Part shown: in pieces, positions 42,864-50,536 of the stretch
Position numbering within the stretch: the stretch's first letter is position 1
Layout: each line of letters starts with the position of its first letter
Assembly (NCBI RefSeq): GCF_001507645.1
Contig: NZ_CP013909.1
Coordinates: 2,604,001 to 2,668,000 of the forward strand
DNA length: 64,000 nucleotides
Origin: Hymenobacter sedentarius
GTDB taxonomy: Bacteria; Bacteroidota; Bacteroidia; Cytophagales; Hymenobacteraceae
Reading direction: 5' to 3'
Translations under genes and position numbers: made by a program
Notes under the pieces: model-generated
The model's input: only the letters and a program-made list of their open reading frames with translations
What the model was told of the DNA's origin: nothing
Databases searched by the model: none

Positions 42864-44318
42864 GTGCCATCGCCGTTGCTAAAGTTGCTCGCTGTGCTGT
42901 TCCGTCGTCTTTCTTTTCTTTTGTTTCTGCTGCTGGGCGCTACCCAGCTGCCGGCCTGTGCCCAATCTTCGGAAACGCCCGTGGCCGTGGTGCTGCCGGC
43001 CACCAACCTGCCCTGGCTGCAGCTGCTGGTCGACAGCTCGGCGGTGCTGCGCCAGCACCAGGTAGGCATCAGCGTGGCCGACGCGGGCACCGGCGAAACC
43101 CTGTTTGGCTACAACGCCGCCAGGTATTTCACGCCGGCGAGCATGATGAAGCTGTTCAGCTTTTATACCGGGCTGCACCTGCTGCCCGACTCGCTGCCCA
43201 GCCTGCGCTACTTCTCGCGCGGCGATACGCTGTTTTTCCAGGGCACCGGCGACCCCACCTTCCTGCACGGCGACGTGCCTAGCCGCCGGGCCTACACTTT
43301 CCTGCAGAGCCGGCCCGAAAAGCTGCTGGCTTATTGCGACATTGCCTGCGTGCCGGCCTACGGCCCGAGCTGGAGCTGGGACGACTTCACGTACTATTTC
43401 CAGCCCGAGCGCGGCGCGTTTCCCATTTATGGCAACACGGTGCGCTTCTATGCCGCGGCGCCGCCGCTCCGCCCCCGCACTGGTGGCACGGCCTCGCTGG
43501 CGCACGCCGTGGCCCTGCCGCAGCGGGTGCGCGTGCTGCCCCGGTCGTTTGCGCCGCTCACCGAGCCCGCGCCGGCCCACTTCCTGTCGCCCGACATCGA
43601 CCCCGATACCCACGTGCGGCGTTCGCCTCTCGAAAACCGCTTCTATACCCTGCCTTCGCCCAAGAAATGGATAGACGAGGTGCCTTTCCGCACCAGCCGC
43701 ACGCTCTTGCTGCGCCTGCTGGGCGATACCCTGCGCCGGCCCATTGTGGGCGTGGCGTGGCACCCCCGGCCCACCGATAAAGTGCAGACGCTGCGCGGGT
43801 TGCCCGTTGATTCGCTGTACCGCCGGATGCTGCGGGTGAGCGACAACTTCCTGGCCGAGCAGCTGCTGCTTATGTGCAGCACCACGCTCGGGCACGACTC
43901 GCTGAGCACCGGCCGCGTGATTCACTACGCCCTCAAAAAGGAGCTCAATACCCTGCCCGACCCGCCCACCTGGGTAGACGGCTCGGGGCTGTCGCGGCTC
44001 AACCTCGTCACGCCCCGCAGCTTCACCGCCGTGCTGCTCAAGCTGCACCAGGAAGTGGCCGAGCCGCGCCTGCTGAGCTTGCTAGCGGCCGGCGGGCACC
44101 AGGGCACGCTGCGCAAGCGCTACCACGATGCCAATGGCACCTGGTTTTGGGGCAAAACCGGCACCCTGACCAACTGCGTGAACATCTGCGGCTACGTGCG
44201 CACCAAAAGCGGCCGCCTGCTGGCCGTGAGCTTCTTCAACAACGGATTTCCCGGCGACGACGCCCCCGTGCGAAACGAAATGGAGCGCCTGCTGCGCGAA
44301 ATGCGCGACCGGCTGTAG
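42864..44318 (+). CDS. dacB: D-alanyl-D-alanine carboxypeptidase/endopeptidase (PBP4, S13)
   Basis: Class C penicillin-binding protein that trims or cleaves peptidoglycan cross-links in the periplasm. After a hydrophobic signal ending LPACAQ (possible lipobox), the three active-site motifs appear in order: SxxK as SMMK at residues 93-96, SxN as SDNFLAEQ around 329-336, and KTG in WGKTGTLTN near 431-439. Length 484 residues is usual for S13. The start is a GTG at 42864; there is no ATG in frame at a suitable place. It is divergent from pyrG with back-to-back promoter boxes. Confidence 0.93.
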   Translation: MPSPLLKLLAVLFRRLSFLLFLLLGATQLPACAQSSETPVAVVLPATNLPWLQLLVDSSAVLRQHQVGISVADAGTGETLFGYNAARYFTPASMMKLFSFYTGLHLLPDSLPSLRYFSRGDTLFFQGTGDPTFLHGDVPSRRAYTFLQSRPEKLLAYCDIACVPAYGPSWSWDDFTYYFQPERGAFPIYGNTVRFYAAAPPLRPRTGGTASLAHAVALPQRVRVLPRSFAPLTEPAPAHFLSPDIDPDTHVRRSPLENRFYTLPSPKKWIDEVPFRTSRTLLLRLLGDTLRRPIVGVAWHPRPTDKVQTLRGLPVDSLYRRMLRVSDNFLAEQLLLMCSTTLGHDSLSTGRVIHYALKKELNTLPDPPTWVDGSGLSRLNLVTPRSFTAVLLKLHQEVAEPRLLSLLAAGGHQGTLRKRYHDANGTWFWGKTGTLTNCVNICGYVRTKSGRLLAVSFFNNGFPGDDAPVRNEMERLLREMRDRL

Positions 44319-44355
44319 GGCAGGCCAGCTGAGCACTTTCAGCAAGCGAAAAACG

Positions 44356-44363
44356 TACCTTCG
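44356..44363 (+). promoter_or_regulatory. Weak promoter-like box before the 72-residue gene
   Basis: TACCTTCG, one mismatch from TAnnTTTG, directly before the ATG at 44367. If used, the transcript would be leaderless. Confidence 0.35.
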
Positions 44364-44366
44364 AGC

Positions 44367-44585
44367 ATGAGCCCCGTTTTTAAGTCCCGCGACAAAGCCG
44401 AGATTGAGGAGCAACAGCGCCGCTACTACTGGAGCCTAACTCCGCATGAGCGCCTGGCCCTGGCCGTTCGGCTCAACCAGCAGGCACGGCTGATTTATGC
44501 GGCCAACCCGGCCAACCCGCCCTTGATGACCGATGGAGGAAGAATACTTAAATCTGCTGCGCCACTTCCACGCCGCGGGCGTTGA
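44367..44585 (+). CDS. Small protein paired with nucleotidyltransferase
   Basis: Short (72-residue) protein I cannot assign to a named family. It is charged and helical in the first half: KSRDKAEIEEQQRRYYWSLT, then PHERLALAVRLNQQARLIYA, followed by AANPANPPL and a basic tail. It overlaps the next gene by 53 bp in another frame, so the two are probably translated together. The arrangement, a small helical protein directly before a minimal nucleotidyltransferase, recalls toxin-antitoxin or regulator pairs, but no activity is shown. The last 20 residues, in the overlap, may be poorly constrained. Confidence 0.6.
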   Translation: MSPVFKSRDKAEIEEQQRRYYWSLTPHERLALAVRLNQQARLIYAANPANPPLMTDGGRILKSAAPLPRRGR

Positions 44586-44970
44586 GTACGTGGTGGTAGG
44601 GGGCTACGCGGTGATTGCGCACGGCTTCCCGCGCACCACCGGCTACCTGGACCTGCTGGTGCGGCCCAGTGTGGCAAATGCCCAGCGCGTGGTAAAGGCG
44701 CTCGGGCAATTTGGCTACACCCGGGGAGAGTTCGAAGAAGCTGATTTCGTCACCGTCCCCAACTTTATATCCTTCAATACCAAAGGCGTGTGGATTGATT
44801 TGCTGACCGAATTGCAGGGCGTGGGGTTTGACGAAGCGTTTTCTACAGGCCTGGAACTGGTGTTTGACAACGTGCCGGTCCGGTACATTGGCCTCACGGC
44901 ATTGCGCGCCGCCAAGCAGGCCAGTGGCCGCCCCCAAGACCTGCGCGACCTGGAAAACCTGCCTTCCTAA
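44533..44970 (+). CDS. Nucleotidyltransferase-fold protein with altered active site
   Basis: Small (145-residue) protein of the DNA polymerase beta-like nucleotidyltransferase superfamily, similar to DUF6036/AbiEii-like minimal transferases. The fold signature is EYVVVGGYAVIAHGFPRTTG at about 17-36, and LDLLVRPSVANAQRVVKAL follows. In active relatives the strand after the glycine reads D-x-D (for example GDLDLWV); here it is Y-L-D, so the first metal-binding Asp is replaced by Tyr. GVWIDLLTELQGVGFD contains the third acidic position. The loss suggests an inactive or altered enzyme. It overlaps the preceding small gene by 53 bp. Confidence 0.8.
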   Translation: MEEEYLNLLRHFHAAGVEYVVVGGYAVIAHGFPRTTGYLDLLVRPSVANAQRVVKALGQFGYTRGEFEEADFVTVPNFISFNTKGVWIDLLTELQGVGFDEAFSTGLELVFDNVPVRYIGLTALRAAKQASGRPQDLRDLENLPS

Positions 44971-44993
44971 AACTCGCGCCAAAACCGTAACTC

Positions 44994-45701
44994 ATGGCCC
45001 ATGTACTTGATAACCCCGTCTGGAATGCATTGATTACGGGCAATAAAGGCCTGTCCGAAGGCGTAGAGGGAGTGCAGTATTTTGCCAGCGACGTTTCGCC
45101 CTTTGTTGGGTTTGAGACCCTTTCGCTGCAGGCCCTGGGGCTGTTGCACGACCTTGTCCCCGCGAAGCGCATGTTAGGGGTGGTGAGCCCGACGGCGCTG
45201 GTTTTTCCGGGCCAGTGGCAGGTGGTGCAGCAGATGCACGCGTTGCAAATGGTGCAGGAAACTGCGACTGGGGATGCCGTGGGGGAGCAACAGCTAGTCC
45301 CGCTGGGGCCGGAGCATGTACCTGCCATGCTGGCGCTCACCAAGAGTACCAACCCCGGCCCGTTTGCCAGCAACACCATTGCGTTTGGGCACTACGCGGG
45401 TATTTTCGACGGGAATGAGCTGGTGTCCATGGCCGGGCAGCGGCTGCACCCGGAGCCATACGCCGAAATCAGTGCCGTGTGCACGCATCCCGACTATCTG
45501 GCCCGGGGCTATGCCCGGCAGCTTCTCCAATACCAGGCCCAGCGCATCAGAGCGGCAGCAGGTATTCCCTTTCTGCACGTGAAAGCCGACAACACAGGCG
45601 CGATAAAGCTCTACCAATCCCTGGGCTTTAGAACCCGCAAGGAGATGAGCATTTACATCATTCGGAAAGCCCCAGCCGCCACCCAGCCCGAGGGTCAGTA
45701 A
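44994..45701 (+). CDS. GNAT family N-acetyltransferase
   Basis: Predicted acetyltransferase using acetyl-CoA; acceptor unknown. The catalytic domain is in the C-terminal half: LVSMAGQRLHPEPYAEISAV, then the motif A region CTHPDYLARGYARQLLQYQA at about 159-178 and the C-terminal FLHVKADNTGAIKLYQSLGF with the typical N..A..LY..LGF ending. The N-terminal 100 residues are a separate segment (GVEGVQYFASDVSPFVGFET) resembling the FR47-like group. Length 235 residues. It follows the nucleotidyltransferase by 23 bp and is convergent with the SerB-SerA fusion gene. Confidence 0.87.
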   Translation: MAHVLDNPVWNALITGNKGLSEGVEGVQYFASDVSPFVGFETLSLQALGLLHDLVPAKRMLGVVSPTALVFPGQWQVVQQMHALQMVQETATGDAVGEQQLVPLGPEHVPAMLALTKSTNPGPFASNTIAFGHYAGIFDGNELVSMAGQRLHPEPYAEISAVCTHPDYLARGYARQLLQYQAQRIRAAAGIPFLHVKADNTGAIKLYQSLGFRTRKEMSIYIIRKAPAATQPEGQ

Positions 45702-45730
45702 CTGGTGGAGCTAGTGAGGCAGCCGGCGCT

Positions 45731-47632
45731 TTAGTACAGCACCCGGAACTTGATGGTGTGCTCCACTTCCCGCAGCGCCTTGATGACTTCCTGGTCGTAC
45801 TCGCGGTTGATGTCGGTGATGACGTAGCCGATTAGCTCGTTGGTTTTTAGGTACTGGCCCAGGATGTTGACGTGGTGGGCGGCCAGCACGTTGTTGATTT
45901 TGGCGAGCACGCCGGGCACGTTGGCGTGGATGTGGATGAGGCGGTGGGCCTGCTGCACGGGCAGCTGAATGTTGGGGAAATTCACCGACTGCTGGGTGTT
46001 GCCGGTGTTGATGTAGGCCATGATGCGCTCGGGCACAAACTCGGCGATGTTGCGCTGGGCCTCGGCCGTGCTGCCGCCGATGTGCGGGGTGAGCAGCACG
46101 TTGGGCAGGCCGCGCAGCTCGCTTTCGAAGGTTTCTTGGTTGGTTTTGGGCTCGTAGGGAAACACATCCACGGCCGCGCCGCCGAGGTGGCCCGAGCGCA
46201 GGGCGGCCGCCAGGGCCGGCACGTCCACCACATGGCCGCGGGCGTTGTTGAGAAACAGCGCGCCGGGCTTCATCAGCGCAAATTCGGCGGCGCCGATGAA
46301 GTTCTCATTGGCGGCGCGGCCGTCGATGTGCAGGGTCACCACGTCGGCCTGCACGAGCAATTCCTCCAGGGTGCGGCACTTCCCGGCGTTGCCGAGCTGC
46401 AGCTTTTCGGCGATGTCGAAGTACACCACCTTCATGCCCACGGCCTCGGCCACCACCGATAGCTGCGAGCCGATGTTGCCGTAGCCCACGATGCCCAGCG
46501 TCTTGCCCCGAATCTCAAACGAGCCCTTAGCCGACTTGTCCCACTCGCCGGCGTGCATCTTGGGGTTCTTTTCCGGGATGCGGCGGGCCAGCACGATGAT
46601 TTCGCCCAGGGCCAGCTCAACGACTGAACGGGTATTGGAAAAAGGCGCGTTGAACACGGCCACGCCACGCTTCATGGCCTCGGCCAGCTCAATTTGGTTG
46701 GTGCCGATGCAGAAGGCGCCGATGGCAATCAGCCGGTTGGCCGCTTCCAGCACGCGCTCCGTCACCTGGGTTTTGCTCCGGATGCCGAGGATGCTTACGC
46801 CCTCGATGCGCTCAATGAGCTCGTCCTCGTCGAGGCCGCCGGGCACGCTTTCCACCTGGTAGCCTTCGGCGGTGAACAGCTCTTTGGCGCGGGCGTCGGG
46901 GTTTTCGAGGAGCAGGACCTTGATGCGGTTTTTGGGGTACGAAAGGGTCATCGGGAGCTTGAGCTGGTATAGAAATTCGTCGAAGGTGGGCAGCACCTCG
47001 TCGGCGCGGGCCACCACGGTGGGGCGGGCCACGTTTTCGGTGTAAGCATAGAAGCGGTGGGCCAGGCCGGCTTCGCGGATTTGGTAGTCGGTGTAGCCGT
47101 CGCCGAGCACGTACACGGGCCCGTCGAGGTCGAGCAGCACGAGCTGGCGGATTTTGCCGCCGTCGCGGCTCAGCACATTGGCCGGGTCGCAGCCAGTGAT
47201 GTTGCCGGCCTCGTCGAAGGTGAAGGTGTTGGCCAGTACGTGGTCGGGCGCGATGCCGAACTCGGCCACCACCGGCTCAATAAACTCGCGGAAGCCGCTG
47301 CTCACCACGTAGATGCGGTCGGCAAACTGCCGGAAAAAGGCACTGTTGCGCTGAATGCTCTCGCTCACCTTGGTGTGCAAGCGGGCCACTAGCGATGCCA
47401 GGTGGTGCCGGTGGGCACCCAGCAGCGCCAGCCGCCGCGCCAACGACTCCTGAAAGCCGATTTCGCCGGCCATGCCCTGGTCGGTCAGGGCCCGAATCTG
47501 GGCTACTACCGCGGCCTGGTCGGGGTGGCCCTGCAGGGCGATGTCGGCCAGTTCATCCAGGCCTTCGACCTGGGTGAAAGTGGAATCGAAATCGAAGACG
47601 AGGTAGGGAAGTGGGGCTGGTTGCTGCGGCAT
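45731..47632 (-). CDS. Phosphoserine phosphatase / D-3-phosphoglycerate dehydrogenase fusion
   Basis: A single 633-residue protein joining the first and last enzymes of serine biosynthesis. Residues 1-220 form a SerB-type HAD phosphatase: catalytic DFDSTFT at 14-20 (DxDxT), RIYVVSSGFREFIEP, the lysine in DGGKIRQL and VLGDGYTDYQI. Residues from about 230 on form SerA: substrate-domain VSILGIRSKTQVTERVLEAA, the Rossmann motif LGIVGYGNIGSQLSVVAEA, the catalytic Arg in NNARGHVVDVPAL, VDVFPYEP with the Glu, and His in LTPHIGGSTAEAQRNIAEF; a C-terminal ACT domain (HANVPGVLAKINNVLAAHHV) probably senses serine. I use the ATG at 47632 (MPQQPAPLPYLVFDF); the frame stays open far upstream without homology. 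No serC is adjacent. Confidence 0.93.
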   Translation of the reverse strand: MPQQPAPLPYLVFDFDSTFTQVEGLDELADIALQGHPDQAAVVAQIRALTDQGMAGEIGFQESLARRLALLGAHRHHLASLVARLHTKVSESIQRNSAFFRQFADRIYVVSSGFREFIEPVVAEFGIAPDHVLANTFTFDEAGNITGCDPANVLSRDGGKIRQLVLLDLDGPVYVLGDGYTDYQIREAGLAHRFYAYTENVARPTVVARADEVLPTFDEFLYQLKLPMTLSYPKNRIKVLLLENPDARAKELFTAEGYQVESVPGGLDEDELIERIEGVSILGIRSKTQVTERVLEAANRLIAIGAFCIGTNQIELAEAMKRGVAVFNAPFSNTRSVVELALGEIIVLARRIPEKNPKMHAGEWDKSAKGSFEIRGKTLGIVGYGNIGSQLSVVAEAVGMKVVYFDIAEKLQLGNAGKCRTLEELLVQADVVTLHIDGRAANENFIGAAEFALMKPGALFLNNARGHVVDVPALAAALRSGHLGGAAVDVFPYEPKTNQETFESELRGLPNVLLTPHIGGSTAEAQRNIAEFVPERIMAYINTGNTQQSVNFPNIQLPVQQAHRLIHIHANVPGVLAKINNVLAAHHVNILGQYLKTNELIGYVITDINREYDQEVIKALREVEHTIKFRVLY

Positions 47633-47691
47633 AACGGAGGCAATATCGGTCCAAACCTGGTCTATTGAAGCCCCGTGTCCCGCGCATTGGG

Positions 47692-49125
47692 CTAATTTTT
47701 GGCTAACTGGCGGCCTCTGCGCAGCAGCCGGAGCCCCGCCAGGAGCACCGCCGGGCCGTGCTCGGCCGCGAGCAGCAGGGCGGCAAACGGCAGCAGCCAC
47801 GCCATGCGCACCTGCAGGCGGTCGAGCACATTGGCCAGGCTCCCCGTCACAAAGGCATTGGCCACCAGCGCCACGCCCACCAGCACCAGTAGCATGCCGC
47901 CCGCCGGCCCCACGCGCCGCCGCACGCCGGGCCGCGCCAGCCCGGCCAGCACCACCAGCAGCGCCAGCACATACACCCAGGGCAGCCGCTCGTTGAGGGC
48001 GGTAAAGTCGAGCCGGCTTTGGTTTTGCAGCGACGTCATGTACTCTTTCAGCTCGTAGCCGTGGTTGAAAACCTGCACTTGCGAGTACGGCGGCGTGTCG
48101 ACGCCGCAGGCCGGCGGGGCGCCGTTGCCGTGCAGGGCGTGGGTGAGCTGGCGCAGCGTGGCCTGGGCAGCTTCGGCCGCCAGGGAGGGGTAGTAGCGCG
48201 GGGTGCGCAGCACCTGCCCGATGATGCCGCGGTACTCGGCGAGGTGGGCGTTCCAGCCGCCCGTTTGGTTCATGGGGCTGTCGGGGCTCCACATAAAGCT
48301 GCTGGCGTCGTTGGGCAGGCGGTCGCGGTAGGCGCAGAGCGAATAGGCCTGGTTCCAGCCGCAGTGGTCGTCGAGAAAACGTTCCAGAATGCCGGTTTCG
48401 CACAATCGGCCCATGAGGAAGGCCGGCGCGGCCCGCGAAATGGCAAATTCGCCGCCGAAGGCCCGGTGCATAGCCGGCAGCACCAGCCAGGCGGCCAGCA
48501 CAGCGGCCAGGCTTTGGCGCCAGTAGGCGGGGCGCAGCCAGCCCCGCCGGAACCAGCCCCGCCCGGCCGCCAGCGCGCCAAACCCGCTCACTACCAGCGA
48601 AAAGGTAAGCACATTGGAAGAGTGCATCATGGCCGACACCAGGGCCAGCAGCAGCAAGCCGGCGCGGCGCCATTGGCTGCGCGCGTGCCCCAGCAGCACC
48701 AGCCCCAGGGCCAGCAGGCCAATGGCCGTGAAAATGTCGGGCATGAGCTCGCAGCTAATCCACGACAGGCCGGTGGCCCACCCAAAGGCCAGCAGCAGCG
48801 CCAGCCGCGTGGCCGGATGCCGGGCCCGGGGCACGTACACTTCGAGGTAGCGCAGCAGCAGCCCAGCCAGCAGCAAGCACTGAAAAAAGACGACCAACCA
48901 CAGCGAAAACTGCAGGCTGGCCACCCGCATAAACAGGCCGTAGGTGAGGGGCCGGTCATCGGGCACGCTCAGCGTGAGGCCGCTGCCCAGGTAGGTGCCC
49001 GTGTCGTAGGTCACGAGCGGAAAGCCGTTATAGAGGCCGCCAAAGAGCAGCACCAGGCTGGTCAGCAGCAACCAGCCGAAACGGGCCGTGGCCGGCGGAA
49101 GCAAAGAAGTAGAAGTTTCCGGCAA
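47692..49125 (-). CDS. Multi-pass membrane protein of unknown function
   Basis: I do not recognise a family with confidence. The 477-residue protein has about nine hydrophobic segments, for example FGWLLLTSLVLLFGGLYNG at 16-34, LQFSLWLVVFFQCLLLAGLL near 72-91, IFTAIGLLALGLVLLGHA near 130-147, and three near the C-terminus. A hydrophilic loop at about 230-370 contains CGWNQAYSLCAYRDRLPNDA and CGVDTPPYSQVQVF with several Cys. The acidic residue after the first helix (VTYDTGTYLGSG) and the topology loosely resemble GT-C glycosyltransferase-like proteins, but this is only a resemblance. It lies 59 bp downstream-side of the SerB-SerA gene in tandem orientation. Confidence 0.7.
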   Translation of the reverse strand: MPETSTSLLPPATARFGWLLLTSLVLLFGGLYNGFPLVTYDTGTYLGSGLTLSVPDDRPLTYGLFMRVASLQFSLWLVVFFQCLLLAGLLLRYLEVYVPRARHPATRLALLLAFGWATGLSWISCELMPDIFTAIGLLALGLVLLGHARSQWRRAGLLLLALVSAMMHSSNVLTFSLVVSGFGALAAGRGWFRRGWLRPAYWRQSLAAVLAAWLVLPAMHRAFGGEFAISRAAPAFLMGRLCETGILERFLDDHCGWNQAYSLCAYRDRLPNDASSFMWSPDSPMNQTGGWNAHLAEYRGIIGQVLRTPRYYPSLAAEAAQATLRQLTHALHGNGAPPACGVDTPPYSQVQVFNHGYELKEYMTSLQNQSRLDFTALNERLPWVYVLALLVVLAGLARPGVRRRVGPAGGMLLVLVGVALVANAFVTGSLANVLDRLQVRMAWLLPFAALLLAAEHGPAVLLAGLRLLRRGRQLAKN

Positions 49126-49264
49126 GAGGGCGCAATAAGAAGCGCAAGGTAAGTTGGGCTGAACCGTAGCGGCCCCGCACCTGGCCCGGGCGGCCTAGCT
49201 CCACGATAACCAAATTGAGCCGGCGAAGTACAGCCAACATACCCTTACTTCTGGAGGAGCGGCC

Positions 49265-49951
49265 ATGGCACGTGAGCAAGAACAAGAAGTTGAGCTAACC
49301 CTCGAATCCGTCACCTCGCACCGCTCCATTGATGGGGTGGAGGAATTGAGTTTGAATACGACCGATGGCCCCATCGCGGCGCGCCTGCACGCGGCCCCCA
49401 ACGGGGCGCCCGCCGTGGTGTGGGTGGGCGGGGCGGGCGGCGGGCTAGACGGGCCGGCCTGGGGCATGTACCCGCGCCTGGCGGCCCGGCTGGCGGCCCA
49501 GGAAATTGCCTCGCTGCGGCTGCACTACCGCCGGCCCAACCAGCTGGAAGACTGCGTCATGGACACCCTGATTGGAGTGGAATACCTGGCGCTGAAATGC
49601 GGCTATCAGTCCATTGCGCTGGTGGGGCACTCCTTTGGCGGGGCCGTGGTCATCGCGGCCGGGGCCCTCAGCCAGACCGTGACGGCGGTGGTGGCCATGA
49701 GCAGCCAGACCTACGGCACTGACCTGGTGCCGCGCCTCAGCCCGCGCCCCTTGCTGCTGGTACACGGCTCGGCCGATGAAATCCTGCCCGACGTGTGTTC
49801 GCGCAACATTTACGAGCGGGCCAAAGAGCCCAAGGAGCTGCACCTGTACCCCGGCTGCCGCCACGGCCTCGACGAGTGCCGCGAACAGGTGGACGACGTG
49901 GTGGTGGGCTGGCTGGTGCGGCAGTTGGCTCCGAATAAAGCAGCCCGGTAG
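49265..49951 (+). CDS. Alpha/beta hydrolase (dienelactone-hydrolase-like)
   Basis: Cytosolic alpha/beta hydrolase of unknown substrate. The nucleophile elbow is VGHSFGGAVVIAAG at about residues 120-133 (Ser in GHSFGG); LLLVHGSADEILPD near 161-174 holds the acid, and RHGLDECREQVDDVV the His. An early VVWVGGAGGGLDGPAWGMYP is the oxyanion region. Length 228 residues with no signal peptide. A clear GGAGG ribosome-binding site at 49253-49257, 7 bp before the ATG, is notable in this genome, where such sites are rare. Confidence 0.86.
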   Translation: MAREQEQEVELTLESVTSHRSIDGVEELSLNTTDGPIAARLHAAPNGAPAVVWVGGAGGGLDGPAWGMYPRLAARLAAQEIASLRLHYRRPNQLEDCVMDTLIGVEYLALKCGYQSIALVGHSFGGAVVIAAGALSQTVTAVVAMSSQTYGTDLVPRLSPRPLLLVHGSADEILPDVCSRNIYERAKEPKELHLYPGCRHGLDECREQVDDVVVGWLVRQLAPNKAAR

Positions 49952-50005
49952 GCCCGTGGGAAACGGTGGGCCGGGCTACCTTGCCTGCCCATTCGCTACT
50001 GCCGT

Positions 50006-50383
50006 ATGCCCCAGCGCCTGCTTTTTGTGTACAACGCCGACGGCGGCCTACTGCCCAGCCTCAAGGATGCGTTTCATAAGGTGCTCTCGCCGGCTACGTA
50101 CCCGTGCTCGCTGTGCGGCCTCACATACGGCGCCACGCAGATGAGGCCGGAGTGGAAGCAGTTTGTGCGGGCGCTGCCGGTGGCGGTAGATTTTCTGCAC
50201 CGCGACGAATTTGTGCGCGCCCATCCGCAGTGGCGCGGCCAGCTGCTGCCCGCCGCCTTTGCCGTGGGAGTGGCCGGAGAATTGTCGGTTTTTATTAGGG
50301 CCGAAGAAATGGATGCCACCGACCTGAACGGCCTGATGGCGCTGGTGCGGGCGCGGCTGGAAGCGCCGGCTGCCGGGGCCTGA
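50006..50383 (+). CDS. Conserved hypothetical protein with CxxC motif
   Basis: Short (125-residue) conserved protein of unknown function that has counterparts in many Bacteroidota, sometimes labelled GTPase without evidence. It starts LLFVYNADGGLLPSLKDAFH, followed by KVLSPATYPCSLCGLTYGAT with a CxxC at about residues 34-37, MRPEWKQFVRAL and VDFLHRDEFVRAHPQW. The CxxC on a beta-strand-like start hints at a thioredoxin-like or metal-binding fold; that is speculative. No G-box is visible, so GTPase is not supported. It follows the hydrolase by 54 bp. Confidence 0.8.
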   Translation: MPQRLLFVYNADGGLLPSLKDAFHKVLSPATYPCSLCGLTYGATQMRPEWKQFVRALPVAVDFLHRDEFVRAHPQWRGQLLPAAFAVGVAGELSVFIRAEEMDATDLNGLMALVRARLEAPAAGA

Positions 50384-50472
50384 GTGCGGGGATACGAAGC
50401 CCGGGATTGGAGCGATTCGGGCCCGGGTGAGCGGCTGTAAAAAAGGGTTTTAACATGCGCCGGCCGGGGGAC

Positions 50473-50480
50473 TACCTTTG
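50473..50480 (+). promoter_or_regulatory. Candidate promoter core of M1 peptidase gene
   Basis: TACCTTTG, exact TAnnTTTG, 56 bp before the ATG of the M1 peptidase gene. Confidence 0.62.
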
Positions 50481-50536
50481 GCTCAGAAATATCTATTTTC
50501 TGATTTGCCACTCTTTATTCCTCGTAGTTTTCCCAC

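Noticed and set aside
47633..48673. Open frame extending the SerB-SerA protein upstream by about 347 residues
   Set aside because: The extension runs antisense-like through the tail of the membrane protein gene, is Ala/Gly/Arg-rich and lacks homology; family N-termini start at the ATG at 47632.
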